Origin: Runella sp. SP2
Lineage (GTDB): Bacteria; Bacteroidota; Bacteroidia; Cytophagales; Spirosomataceae
NCBI RefSeq assembly: GCF_003711225.1
Contig: NZ_CP031030.1
Coordinates: forward strand, 3,100,001 to 3,164,000
Direction: 5' to 3'
Length of the DNA stretch: 64,000 bases
In this document: one piece after another, positions 9,098-17,814 of the stretch
Numbering within the stretch: position 1 is the first letter of the stretch
Layout of the letters: each line of letters begins with the position of its first letter
The notes under the pieces: generated by a model
Database searches by the model: none
Seen by the model: the letters and a program-made list of their open reading frames with translations, nothing else
What the model was told of the DNA's origin: nothing
Program-made: the position numbers and the translations under genes

Positions 9098-9346
9098 CTA
9101 TATAATCGAAGTGCTTGGAGTTATTTTTCTTTGCCATGCAGTTTTACGAATTTCATCAGCCGATAGTCTTGGAGTCTCATCATCCCACGCACCACATAAA
9201 TTGGAGAAAACGTGCAAATCGCCCTCCCCTTTTACAACCCTTTCATTCTCAATTTCCTCCACCTCCAAATTATCCATCTCGTTCAGTAATTTACGCAAAG
9301 CCGAGGCAGTTTTCTCATTTTTTACACTTATTCTAAACTCAGTCAT
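9098..9346 (-). CDS. Orphan antitoxin-like small protein
   Basis: 82 residues, acidic: an N-terminal helix-rich part (EKTASALRKLLNEMDNLEVEE) and a C-terminal LSADEIRKTAWQRK stretch. I associate this tail with small antitoxin-type proteins of Bacteroidota whose gene end overlaps a toxin gene. Here no toxin ORF follows: the +1 frame opening at the codon overlapping WQRK ends after about 14 codons. It may be a solitary antitoxin or the remains of a pair. A good promoter candidate lies 44 nt upstream. Confidence 0.5.
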   Translation of the reverse strand: MTEFRISVKNEKTASALRKLLNEMDNLEVEEIENERVVKGEGDLHVFSNLCGAWDDETPRLSADEIRKTAWQRKITPSTSII

Positions 9347-9389
9347 GGCTTAATTTATATTTTTTACCCTGTCCAGTTGATACAATAAC

Positions 9390-9419
9390 CAAAGATATAA
9401 AAAAACTAGTTATTACAAA
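9390..9419 (-). promoter_or_regulatory. Candidate Bacteroidota-type promoter
   Basis: On the reverse strand a TATCTTTG box (9390-9397) matches TAnnTTTG, and a TTTG (9416-9419) lies 18 nt upstream of it, close to the usual spacing of the two elements. It sits 43 nt before the start codon of the antitoxin-like gene. Confidence 0.45.
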
Positions 9420-9576
9420 TTTTCTCCATATCTTCAAACTCAGGTTCGCAGTATCTACGCAGTCGCTCGCATCCATCTTGCGAATAACGACTCTCACGTA
9501 AAAGCCAAAGGTTTTAGATGCCTACGGCATGACAAAAGGTAGAAATAACAACCCTTCCACCCTAACCAACGCCCCC

Positions 9577-10365
9577 ATGCAATTGCCTCTTTATCAAGTC
9601 GATGCTTTTACCGACACCCTTTTTGGAGGAAACCCCGCCTGCGTAGTGCCGCTTGAATCGTGGCTACCCGACGAACTTTTGCTCAAAATTGCGAAAGAAA
9701 ATGCCGTGGCCGAAACCGCTTTTTTTGTGGACAAAGGCGAAAAAATTCATTTGCGATGGTTTACGCCCGAAATTGAAATGGACTTGTGTGGTCACGCTAC
9801 CTTGGCTACGGCGCATTGCCTAAAAACTATTCTGAACTACCCCAATGACACGCTTATTTTTGAAACCCTGAGCGGAGAGTTACGCGTATCGGTGCAGCAG
9901 GAATTATACCAACTAGACTTCCCCTCCAGAATGCCCATAGCCGCCACTTTGCCATCGGTAATTTCGGCAGCGTTGAATCTCCAACCCCAAGAAATTTACA
10001 AAGCCAGAGACTACGTATTGGTGTACGAAAATGAAGCCCAAATCAGAAGCATCACCATCGACAGGCAGTTCTTTGACCAAATCAACCTCGACCCAGGTGG
10101 CGTCATCGTCACTGCCGTAGGCGATACTTACGACTTTGTTTCCCGTTTTTTTACCCCCCAAGCCTCCATTTTAGAAGACCCCGTGACGGGTTCTGCGCAC
10201 TGTTCACTGATTCCTTTTTGGGCAAAACGGCTATCAAAAACGTCGCTCTACGCCCAACAAGTGTCAGAGCGTTTGGGAAAATTATACTGCGAAGACCAAG
10301 GAGAACGCGTACTCATTAGCGGCCAAGCCAAAACCTATTCGGTCGGAAGTTTCTGGGTGGAATAG
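9577..10365 (+). CDS. PhzF family isomerase-like protein
   Basis: About 262 residues. The N-terminal VDAFTDTLFGGNPACVV and LRWFTPEIEMDLCGHAT motifs and the C-terminal EDPVTGSAHCSLIPFW are diagnostic of the PhzF/YddE diaminopimelate-epimerase-like fold; the Glu in AVAETAFF is the catalytic-type acid. Start set at ATG 9577 because PhzF proteins begin just before the VDAFT strand; ATG 9529 is in frame and would add 16 low-complexity residues. There are no other phenazine genes, so this is a generic small-molecule isomerase of unknown substrate. Confidence 0.85.
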   Translation: MQLPLYQVDAFTDTLFGGNPACVVPLESWLPDELLLKIAKENAVAETAFFVDKGEKIHLRWFTPEIEMDLCGHATLATAHCLKTILNYPNDTLIFETLSGELRVSVQQELYQLDFPSRMPIAATLPSVISAALNLQPQEIYKARDYVLVYENEAQIRSITIDRQFFDQINLDPGGVIVTAVGDTYDFVSRFFTPQASILEDPVTGSAHCSLIPFWAKRLSKTSLYAQQVSERLGKLYCEDQGERVLISGQAKTYSVGSFWVE

Positions 10366-10384
10366 TGAATGTAACGACCCTAAT

Positions 10385-10828
10385 TTACACAAGCCGCTCA
10401 AAATCAATATGCCTGTAAAAAACACTTTCTTGTGCCACCTTACAATCACTTTTATCAAAAGACTTAGTAGCTAGTCCATCTTTTATAATTTCTTCAATTG
10501 CAACTTTAAGTCGTGGTATTTGCTGATTTACAATTTCGAATACCATTTCGTAATCAATACCAGTATAATCGTGAGCAATGCGATTTCTCAAACCACGCAC
10601 TTGTTTCCATGGAAAAGCGGGGTATGTAGAACGAGTTATTTCTGAAATTTTGCCTGAATTTTCTCCAATATTCGACAATAATAATAAACTGGCATTAAAC
10701 CTTAACTGGTCATCGGCCCAAAGAAAATCTTTAGCCGTTTGGAAACCTTTAGCATACAATAAAATCTTTTCAACAGATTCTAACATAACCAGTAAAGGCA
10801 ATAAGTCACGACTCCTATTTATAGACAT
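10385..10828 (-). CDS. hepT: HepT-like HEPN ribonuclease toxin
   Basis: About 147 residues of HEPN/DUF86 type with the family RX4HXY motif seen as RNRIAHDY (about residue 80). Known HepT proteins are ribonucleases silenced when the partner MntA adds AMP units to the motif's Tyr, which is present. Start chosen at CAT 10826-10828 (MSINRSRDL...), matching usual length; it overlaps the end of the mntA gene by 14 nt, with antitoxin first on the reverse strand. The tail (about residues 120-147) is longer than the core family. Likely a plasmid- or phage-related stability and defence module. Confidence 0.82.
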   Translation of the reverse strand: MSINRSRDLLPLLVMLESVEKILLYAKGFQTAKDFLWADDQLRFNASLLLLSNIGENSGKISEITRSTYPAFPWKQVRGLRNRIAHDYTGIDYEMVFEIVNQQIPRLKVAIEEIIKDGLATKSFDKSDCKVAQESVFYRHIDFERLV

Positions 10829-11117
10829 ACTTAAGTTCTTTTTGGGCTCGGTACAAAATGATTGGATCAGCAAACTTAGCAGGCACAATATCAATTTTAG
10901 ATTTTAAAAGTCTAGCTAAACGCGTTTTTAAACGTTTACGGGTCTCATAATCGAGTTCTTCCTCCAATAAAAAATCTATATCACCATATTCCTCTCCTCT
11001 GGCAAACGACCCAAATACCCCTAACTGAGTGATTCCAAAGGTTTCAAATATCCTGTGATGCCGCAGGATGTTCTCCAGTTCCAATAATGTCAGTTGGTAT
11101 TTCGCGACCTTTTTCAT
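10815..11117 (-). CDS. mntA: MntA-like nucleotidyltransferase antitoxin
   Basis: About 100 residues: a minimal nucleotidyltransferase with GSFARGEEYGDIDFLLE, where the GS and DxD signature binds nucleotide and metal. In characterised HepT/MntA pairs this enzyme AMPylates the toxin. Start set at 11117 (MKKVAKYQ); codons further upstream to 11174 lack family similarity. The coding end overlaps hepT, giving translational coupling. Confidence 0.8.
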   Translation of the reverse strand: MKKVAKYQLTLLELENILRHHRIFETFGITQLGVFGSFARGEEYGDIDFLLEEELDYETRKRLKTRLARLLKSKIDIVPAKFADPIILYRAQKELKYVYK

Positions 11118-11361
11118 TTCTCCAATTTTATTTTGATGGATTATTGCAGTTAACAAAGCTACACAAAATCCCACGACCTAAAAATAATAGTCATGTTAGC
11201 GTAGCTCCAAAAAGTTGTGCCCAAAGCTTTAATAACCTACAATCCCCTAACAAAGTGGGGCCAAAATCCGTTGTCTGTCGAAGAAAATTGCTGTTCGTCT
11301 ATTGAGGCTTGAAAGGGAAAAGAGCGTGTCGTTGTTTTGAACAAAAAACAACAAAACTCCC

Positions 11362-11817
11362 ATGAACACGCCCCTCAAATCCATCGCTTTTGGCATTCTA
11401 TTCATTGCTTCCTTGATTTCGTGCACCAAAGAACCCAGTTTACCACCCAAAGAGCGTTTTTTGAGTGACAAACCGTGGTACGTCACAGGTTACACCGTCC
11501 AACTAGGTAGTCGCTATGAAGATAGGCTTTCGGCCATGCCCAATTGCCTCAAAGACGACATTTACGTTTTTACGGCTAAAAAACAGTACGAGTACAACGC
11601 AGGTACGACCAAGTGCGACCCCAACGACCCACAAGTCATTCATACGGGTATCTGGTCGCTGAGCGAGGACGGTAACACCCTCAAAATCAACATCAAAACG
11701 GGCGATACTGGCCTAGGTTTATACGAATACAAAGTCACCGAGTTGTCCGAACACATGCTTCAACTCCAATTCAGCGACGGCGGTTTTGTTTATCGGCTGT
11801 TGTTTGAGCATCCGTAA
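11362..11817 (+). CDS. Lipocalin-like lipoprotein
   Basis: 151 residues. A type II signal peptide with lipobox LISC (Cys about 21) is followed by a short Pro-rich linker and a small beta-barrel domain with KPWYVTGYTV, IYVFTAKKQYEYNAG, GIWSLSEDGNTLKI, the pattern of Bacteroidota lipocalin-like domains. Probably anchored in a membrane facing the periplasm; ligand unknown. Stands alone between the HepT/MntA pair and the YdeI-like gene. Confidence 0.72.
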   Translation: MNTPLKSIAFGILFIASLISCTKEPSLPPKERFLSDKPWYVTGYTVQLGSRYEDRLSAMPNCLKDDIYVFTAKKQYEYNAGTTKCDPNDPQVIHTGIWSLSEDGNTLKINIKTGDTGLGLYEYKVTELSEHMLQLQFSDGGFVYRLLFEHP

Positions 11818-11976
11818 ATCGTTCCTTTTCTTCATCAATTGCCTTCCACAGCCCTGTTTGCGATTAGAAAAGTATTAGAAGTACTATGGTAGTTCAAACA
11901 TTCTAATGAGTTGAGCTGTTTTAGATTAAATTCTTTCAAGCAGAATCCTAATTCGGAAAACTACCAAACGCTGCTT

Positions 11977-12573
11977 ATGTCACAAGAGTCTATCGAAACA
12001 TTTTACCCAAGGAACCGTCAAGAATGGCGCGAATGGTTACAAGAAAACCATGACAAAAAGCAGTCTATTTGGGTTGTGTATTATAAAAGAAAAACGAATA
12101 TACCTACCGTAATTTACAGTGAAGCCGTCGATGAAGCGCTTTGCTTTGGCTGGATTGACAGTAAAATAAAACCACTGGACGAAGAAAAGTTTGTGCAGTT
12201 CTTTTGCAAACGAAAAGTAAATAGTGTTTGGTCAAAAGTGAATAAAGAAAAAATTGAACGGCTCATACACGAAGGTCTTATGACCAAAGCAGGTTTTGAG
12301 ATCATTGAAAAAGCAAAACAAAACGGTGCTTGGACTCTTTTGGACGAAGCAGAGGCATTAATAATACCAAAAGACTTGGAGGATGAATTCAAAAAAAGAC
12401 CAAAGGCAAAAGATTATTTTGTGGGTTTAAATAAATCAGACAAACGAAATATTTTACAATGGTTAACTCTTGCCAAACGCCAAGAAACACGAGAAAAAAG
12501 AATCATCGAAATTGTTGAGCTTGCTGAACAATCTCTAAAACCTAAACAATTTCGTGGAAGAAAAAACGACTAA
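11977..12573 (+). CDS. YdeI/OmpD-associated family protein
   Basis: About 198 residues. FYPRNRQEWREWLQENHD, SIWVVYYKR, YSEAVDEALCFGWIDSK and a C-terminal RRK-rich helix are typical of the YdeI-like family (named for bacteriocin tolerance in enterobacteria; biochemical role unclear). ATG 11977 is chosen over an upstream in-frame TTG at 11911 because the extra residues are not family-like. Cytoplasmic, single gene. Confidence 0.8.
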   Translation: MSQESIETFYPRNRQEWREWLQENHDKKQSIWVVYYKRKTNIPTVIYSEAVDEALCFGWIDSKIKPLDEEKFVQFFCKRKVNSVWSKVNKEKIERLIHEGLMTKAGFEIIEKAKQNGAWTLLDEAEALIIPKDLEDEFKKRPKAKDYFVGLNKSDKRNILQWLTLAKRQETREKRIIEIVELAEQSLKPKQFRGRKND

Positions 12574-12632
12574 TAAGGCAAGTTTAAAATATTCTTTGTT
12601 TGACGATTTGAACAAAATAAAACTCGATAGCC

Positions 12633-13094
12633 ATGAAAAATATCCTTCTCATGACTTTAATAGTTTTAACCATCGGGATTAAGGCTTTCAGCCAAAACCC
12701 ATTCCCAAATCTCGACAAAACCTCTTTGATATCAAGCAATTACGAAATAGAAAAATTAAATAAGCCTTACACCCTCATTATCTACGGAGGTGTTGGTTGC
12801 GGGTACTCAGAGTACCTTATTAAAAACTTAGATGTTTTGTCTGACTGTAAAAACAACTGTGATATTGTTCTGATAATGGATAAAGACAGAGAAACTATTT
12901 ACAAATACATGGGAGAGGTGGTTGAGAAGTATCCTACGTTTACCAACACACTCCTTCAGTATAAACTCAAAAAGAAATCTGACATATTCCCTCAAGCACT
13001 ATTATTTAAGAATAAAGTACAAATCAGCCATATTGTTGGCGTTAAAAATGGAATGTTAACCAAAACAAAAAAAATTATCATGGAGGACAATTAA
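12633..13094 (+). CDS. Secreted thioredoxin-fold-like protein
   Basis: 153 residues with a signal peptide (MKNILLMTLIVLTIGIKAFS, cleavage before QNP). KPYTLIIYGGVGCGYSEYLI resembles the first strand and helix of a thioredoxin fold but has a single Cys (CGYS) rather than CxxC, so a redox role would differ from classic thioredoxins. PQALLFKNKVQISHIVG resembles the later strand with the cis-Pro. Function unknown; periplasmic. Confidence 0.6.
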   Translation: MKNILLMTLIVLTIGIKAFSQNPFPNLDKTSLISSNYEIEKLNKPYTLIIYGGVGCGYSEYLIKNLDVLSDCKNNCDIVLIMDKDRETIYKYMGEVVEKYPTFTNTLLQYKLKKKSDIFPQALLFKNKVQISHIVGVKNGMLTKTKKIIMEDN

Positions 13095-13176
13095 GATTCA
13101 TATTTTAGTAAACAGCCAAATCGTGTAAATTGGCAAACAGCCTAAATACATTTCCACCCATCAATCAACATAGCCC

Positions 13177-13314
13177 ATGAAAAAAAAGAATCTAACCACA
13201 ACACTCTGTGCACTACTCTTTCTGGCTAATTCCTATGCACAGACGTTAAGTTCCAACGGCAAAACTGTTAAAGTACAAGAGCTTGCTGTACGTCTTAAAG
13301 TTAAGTATTTATAG
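13177..13314 (+). pseudogene. 5' fragment of a secreted-protein gene split by an insertion sequence
   Basis: ATG 13177 opens a frame with a clean signal peptide (MKKKNLTTTLCALLFLANSYA) followed by about 17 residues; the frame runs into the insertion sequence at 13287 and ends at a TAG inside it. The 3' part of the same gene resumes at 14620 in the matching frame, so removing the element and one copy of the flanking repeat restores a continuous secreted protein of about 135 residues. Confidence 0.7.
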
Positions 13315-14619
13315 CGGCAAGAAGTTAAGTACTTTTGTTTTTTGATATACGCTCATACAAGCAACAACCGATGGGACAAGCGACCAATACAGCGATACGG
13401 CAGTCATTACTGGAGTTAAAAGCCTCAGGTAAAACACTAAAATATATTAGTGAACACTTAGGTGTTCCCTATGCTACCCTGCGAAACTTATGGCATAAAC
13501 ACCAAAAAACTCCCCAATCAAATTTACGAACAGCATATGAGAACTGTGGCAAAAAGCCGCCCAGTAGATCCGATGTGATTTATCGAGGAGCTCTTTGGCT
13601 AAAACGTTTACATCCAAATTGGGGAAGCCCCTTGATTCATATGCACCTGGTCAATCGCTATGGTTGCTCTCAGGTGGTTCATGTACGCACGATTCAACGT
13701 TGGTTTTTGTCAGCTCATATGAGCAAACCACGTTCCCAAAAATTAGAACCCAAAATTGGGCAATCAACACAGGTTCATAACATCTGGCAGGTAGATGCCA
13801 AAGAACGATTAAGCTTAGAAAATGGTCAATCAGCTTGTTATTTGACCATTGTGGATGAAAAAAGTGGAGCTTGTCTGGAAGCACCCGTTTTCCCCCTATG
13901 CCCGAATCAATCAAGTGCCCATTGACCAAATACGGCAAAAACTTATTGAGGTTTTCAACAAATGGGGAAAAGCAGGTTGTTTTAGAGTAGATAATGGCGA
14001 GCCATTCGGAAGTCCTGCTGGGGCACCTACTCCGCCTTTAGCGCTGTGGCTTATCGCTCACGATATTGATTTGACTTGGAATAAACCTTATTGTCCACAG
14101 ATGAATAATCGCGTTGAGAAAATGCAAGATACCACTCAACGCTGGGCAGAAGTGCAAGCTTGCCGTTGTTTACAAGAATTACAAGCCAAGCTAGATGCCC
14201 AAATTCATATTCAACGACAGCTGTATCCAGTAACTCGGCTGGAGGGAAAAACCAGGGCGATGGCTTTCCCTGAGTTAATTACTAAACAACGCGTATTTTC
14301 AAGTAAAGACTTTGATTCAAAGAGAGTTCATGAATTTATTGCAAAAAAAATCTACACTCGAAAAGTATCATCAGTAGGACAAATTACGCATTTCGGACAA
14401 ACGATTAGGGTAGGAAAAGAATTTGCTCACCAATTTGTCCAACTTAAATTCAAGCCAGATACCTTGAAGTGGCAAATCTCGAACTCCACTCAAATTATCA
14501 AAAATATTGCCGATAACTGTCTTACTGATGATAGAATCAAAAATATGACCGTATTTTCAAAACAAAAAAACCAATCAAACTAAATGTCTGTTTGAGCGTA
14601 CCTAACTTTAAAGCGTACA
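13287..14619 (+). mobile_element. Insertion sequence with TGTACG terminal inverted repeats
   Basis: The ends are inverted repeats: TGTACGTCTTAAAGTTAAGT at 13287 and its counterpart TGTACGCTTTAAAGTTAGGT read inward from 14619 (18 of the first 21 positions match). The flanks ACAAGAGCTTGC (13275-13286) and ACAAGCTTCC (14620-14629) look like a diverged target duplication. Length about 1.33 kb with one rve-type DDE transposase. TGT ends and a single integrase-like ORF suggest an IS481-like group; family assignment is tentative. Confidence 0.75.
13371..14583 (+). pseudogene. DDE (rve-type) transposase, frameshifted
   Basis: The N-terminal part (13371-about 13890) has a homeodomain-like HTH (TLKYISEHLGVPYATLRNLW), IRTIQRWF-type helices and the first catalytic Asp in WQVDAKERL. 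The C-terminal part (about 13897-14583, another frame) has the second Asp in FRVDNGEPFG and the Glu in NNRVEKMQDTTQRWAE, with D-41-E spacing. The parts join smoothly (EAPVF then PYARINQV) if one C is removed from the C5 run at 13892-13896, so a one-base insertion separates them. Either the copy is dead, the shift is programmed, or it is a sequence error. The N-terminal frame can also start at 13335. Confidence 0.75.
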
Positions 14620-14915
14620 ACAAGCTTCCAGAATATATTATCGTCAATTGCGACAATGTCACTTCCATTTTAAATAGCAGCATCCGAATCGCCATTCAGG
14701 CGAAAAACTCAAAGTTTGGGACATCTCTGCAAACATTAGAAGACCTGTTAGAGAGCAAAAATCACTTAAAAATCAGCAACCAAACCGATTTGTTGAATAC
14801 AATGGCTAGCCTTGGCTTTGAGTACGTCAATGCGTTCCCACAAAATACCGTCCCAGAGAGCACCTTTAGCCGAGCGGGATTTGTGTTTCGCAAAAAAGAG
14901 AAATACAGAAACTAA
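14620..14915 (+). pseudogene. 3' fragment of the split secreted-protein gene
   Basis: Frame continuing the fragment at 13177: KLPEYIIVNCDNVTSILNSS through GFVFRKKEKYRN, about 98 residues with no recognised domain. It contains a single Cys. The codon phase on both sides of the element (CAA GAG CTT before, AAC AAG CTT after) agrees, which is the main evidence that this was one gene. Confidence 0.65.
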
Positions 14916-15060
14916 CTTTCTGCACGCAAGTAGTACTGTTGTTTGAGTATCCGTAATGCGTTCACTTTGCCAACCAATCCCACTTTTCACCCCAAAAACG
15001 AGTAAAGGAAGCCCTTTTTTGACTTAGTACACTGTTTTCCACCAAAGGGCTTTCCTCCTA

Positions 15061-16557
15061 ATGACCCGCCAACCTGACCAATTACTCCAAGTACGCAACC
15101 TCTCTAAGTCGTTTGTGGGCGTGAAAGCCCTCGACCAAGTCCAGCTCGACCTCAAAAAAGGGGAAGTCCATGCCGTCATGGGCGAAAATGGAGCGGGGAA
15201 GTCCACCTTCATGAAACTATTGATGGGATTGCTTTCTCCCGATTCGGGCGAAATTTGGTTGGAAGGTGAAATGCTCAAAAACGCCGACGTCAACGAAACG
15301 CTCAAACGCGGTATTTCGATGATTCACCAAGAAATGCTCGTCGTTCCCGAATTGACCGTTGCCCAAAACATTTTTTTGGGACGTGAAAAAACCAATTGGC
15401 TTCCCTTTTGGCTCGACGACACCCACACCAACGCCCAAGCCGAAGCCATTTTACAACAAATGGGCGTGGATATTGCCCCCACTACTCTGCTCAAGCACCT
15501 GAGCGTGGCCGAAATGCAAATGGTCGAAATTGCCAAGGCCATTTCCAACAACGCCAAGGTCATCATCATGGACGAGCCGACTTCGGCCATTTCGGACAAA
15601 GAAGTGGCAACCCTGTTCAAAATCATCAAAGACTTAAAACAGCAAGGCGTCGGAATCCTGTACATCTCACACAAAATGGACGAGATTTTTCAGATTTCGG
15701 ACACCATTACTGTCTTGCGCGATGGGCAATACATCGGAACAAAACCCGCTTCCGAACTCGACCAACCTACCTTGATTTCAATGATGGTGGGGCGCGAAAT
15801 CACCAACCTTTTTCCCGAAATCGTTCCTTCCAAGGGCGAAGTAGTGCTGTCGGTCAAACAACTCACACGTCAAGGGGTATTTGCTGACATCACGTTTGAG
15901 GTACGCAAAGGCGAAGTTTTGGGCTTGGCAGGCTTGATGGGTGCGGGGCGGACGGAGGTGGCACGGGCCATTTTTGGATTAGACCGTTACGATAGTGGTG
16001 AAATTTACCTCAACGGACGCGCCGTTCATATCCACTCACCCGCCAAGGCCATTGCCTTGGGCATTGGCTACGTCAGCGAAGACCGCAAAGGATTAGGCTT
16101 TATTCCTGCCATGACCATCCAAGACAATATTACGCTTTCGAGTCTCCCGCAACATGCCAAAGCAGGCTGGGTGATGACCGACAGCGAAGCAACAGTTGCT
16201 TCGCGCATGATGCAAAACTTGCGTATCAAAGCCACGGGTGCTGCCCAAAAAGTAAGCCACCTCAGCGGCGGAAACCAACAAAAAGTCGTCATCGCCAAGG
16301 TACTTCAGGCTGCTCCCAACGTAGTCATTCTTGACGAACCAACGCGCGGCATCGACATTGGGGCGAAGTTTGAAATTTATAAACTCATCAACGACCTAAC
16401 GGCGCAAGGTATTGCCGTCGTGATGATTTCGTCGGAATTACCCGAAATTCTTGGACTTAGCCACCGAATACTGGTGCTCTCGAAAGGTAAACAAACCGCC
16501 CTGCTCTCCAATACCGAAGCCACACAGGACATGATTATGAAATTTGCAATGCAATAG
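15061..16557 (+). CDS. Sugar ABC transporter ATP-binding protein (RbsA/MglA type)
   Basis: 498 residues with two ATPase domains. The first has Walker A GENGAGKST, signature LSVAEMQMVEIAKA and Walker B VIIMDEPTS. The second has a degenerate P-loop GLMGAGRTEV, signature LSGGNQQKVVIAKVL and VVILDEPTRGID. This tandem layout defines the CUT2 carbohydrate importers (ribose, galactose, xylose, autoinducer-2). Cytoplasmic, drives the permease encoded next. First gene of a three-gene importer cassette. Confidence 0.93.
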   Translation: MTRQPDQLLQVRNLSKSFVGVKALDQVQLDLKKGEVHAVMGENGAGKSTFMKLLMGLLSPDSGEIWLEGEMLKNADVNETLKRGISMIHQEMLVVPELTVAQNIFLGREKTNWLPFWLDDTHTNAQAEAILQQMGVDIAPTTLLKHLSVAEMQMVEIAKAISNNAKVIIMDEPTSAISDKEVATLFKIIKDLKQQGVGILYISHKMDEIFQISDTITVLRDGQYIGTKPASELDQPTLISMMVGREITNLFPEIVPSKGEVVLSVKQLTRQGVFADITFEVRKGEVLGLAGLMGAGRTEVARAIFGLDRYDSGEIYLNGRAVHIHSPAKAIALGIGYVSEDRKGLGFIPAMTIQDNITLSSLPQHAKAGWVMTDSEATVASRMMQNLRIKATGAAQKVSHLSGGNQQKVVIAKVLQAAPNVVILDEPTRGIDIGAKFEIYKLINDLTAQGIAVVMISSELPEILGLSHRILVLSKGKQTALLSNTEATQDMIMKFAMQ

Positions 16558-16640
16558 GCGAAGGGGAAAAGGCAAGGGGCAAGAAGCAAGGGGCAAGGGG
16601 CATTGATACCTTCTACGTCGGCATAAAAAACATAAAACCC
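16558..16640 (+). repeat. Purine-rich tandem GGCAAGGGGCAAG tract
   Basis: Directly after the ATPase stop codon, GGCAAGGGGCAAGAAGCAAG-type units repeat for about 45 nt, then a CATAAAACCCCAAACCCC stretch follows before the permease start. It is strongly strand-asymmetric (purines on the coding strand). No ORF; function unknown. Confidence 0.4.
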
Positions 16641-16679
16641 CAAACCCCAAACAGGAAACAGAAAACCCGAAACAAAAAA

Positions 16680-17624
16680 ATGAATACAATTTTAACTCGT
16701 TCAAAAAACTTAGGCCAATACGGCATATTTGGGGCTTTTGTGGTGATTTGCTTGGGATTAGCAGTCATCAATCCGCAGTTTATGACTGTCTCCAACTGGA
16801 CTATCATCATAACCCAAGTATCCATCAACGCGCTTTTGGCCTTTGGGGTCACCTTTGTTATCATTACGGGTGGTATCGACCTTTCGTTGGGTTCGATCGT
16901 CGCCGTAACGGGCGTCGTGGCAGCTTCACTGGCGCATCCTGATACCTACCCCGTCATTGTACCGATTGGCGTTGGGGTGCTTTCGGGCGTAGCCATGGGC
17001 GCACTCAATGGGTTAGTGATTACCAAAAGCAAAGTTCCCCCCTTCATCGTGACGCTAGGAATGATGACCATTGGGCGCGGTTTGGCCTTGATTTTGAGCA
17101 AAGGCCGTCCTATTTCTAACCTTTCCGATTCGTTCAATTTCATTGGGGGTGGTAGCGTTTTAGGTATTCCCTTTCCCATTCTCATTTTGGTCGTCTTTTT
17201 TATCCTTTGTACACTTCTTCTCAAAAAAACGGTGTTGGGACGATACATTTATGCTGTTGGAGGAAACGAACAAGCCGCAACGGCCTCAGGAATTCGGGTC
17301 AACAAAGTCAAAATGGCGGTTTATACTTTGTGTGGCGGCTTGGCAGGTTTGGCAGGGATTCTTCTTACGGCCCGAATCACCACAGGACAGCCCAACGCAG
17401 GGGCAGGTTTTGAACTCGATGCCATCGCAGCGGCAATCATCGGCGGCACTAGTACCTCGGGCGGAACGGGTACAATGACTGGCACGCTCATCGGCGCACT
17501 CTTGATTGGTGTCATCAGCAACGGCCTCGATCTCCTCAACGTCACGTCGTATTACCAACAAGTGGTCATGGGAGCAATCATTATTGGCGCAGTAGTGCTT
17601 GATAGTTGGAATCAGAAAAAATAG
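16680..17624 (+). CDS. Sugar ABC transporter permease (RbsC type)
   Basis: 314 residues, about 8-10 hydrophobic segments, with the branched-chain/ribose permease stretches FGVTFVIITGGIDLSLGS and AAIIGGTSTSGGTGT (the EAA-like coupling loop) near the end. Inner membrane channel partner of the adjacent tandem ATPase and of the lipoprotein encoded next. Only one permease gene, so a homodimer is expected. Confidence 0.93.
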   Translation: MNTILTRSKNLGQYGIFGAFVVICLGLAVINPQFMTVSNWTIIITQVSINALLAFGVTFVIITGGIDLSLGSIVAVTGVVAASLAHPDTYPVIVPIGVGVLSGVAMGALNGLVITKSKVPPFIVTLGMMTIGRGLALILSKGRPISNLSDSFNFIGGGSVLGIPFPILILVVFFILCTLLLKKTVLGRYIYAVGGNEQAATASGIRVNKVKMAVYTLCGGLAGLAGILLTARITTGQPNAGAGFELDAIAAAIIGGTSTSGGTGTMTGTLIGALLIGVISNGLDLLNVTSYYQQVVMGAIIIGAVVLDSWNQKK

Positions 17625-17814
17625 TTTTGGGTTTATGGTTTAGTGTTTCGAGTTTGGGAACCTCCGATAGCGCGAACGTCCCGTTCGTGATATTTATTAT
17701 TAGGCTTCTAGCCCACAATGCACACGAAGAACCTTTGTGAACTTTGTGCCATTCTTTGAGTACTTTGTGGTTATTATTATTCACTGACATTATTTATAAA
17801 CATTACAGAACACA

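Noticed and set aside
9577..10365. Phenazine biosynthesis cluster
   Set aside because: Only a PhzF-like gene is present; the family is widespread outside phenazine pathways.
13280..14627. A 5-nt AGCTT target duplication and slightly longer element ends
   Set aside because: AGCTT occurs on both sides, but choosing it leaves unequal tips (2 versus 3 nt) outside TGTACG; ends at TGTACG with a diverged longer repeat fit better.
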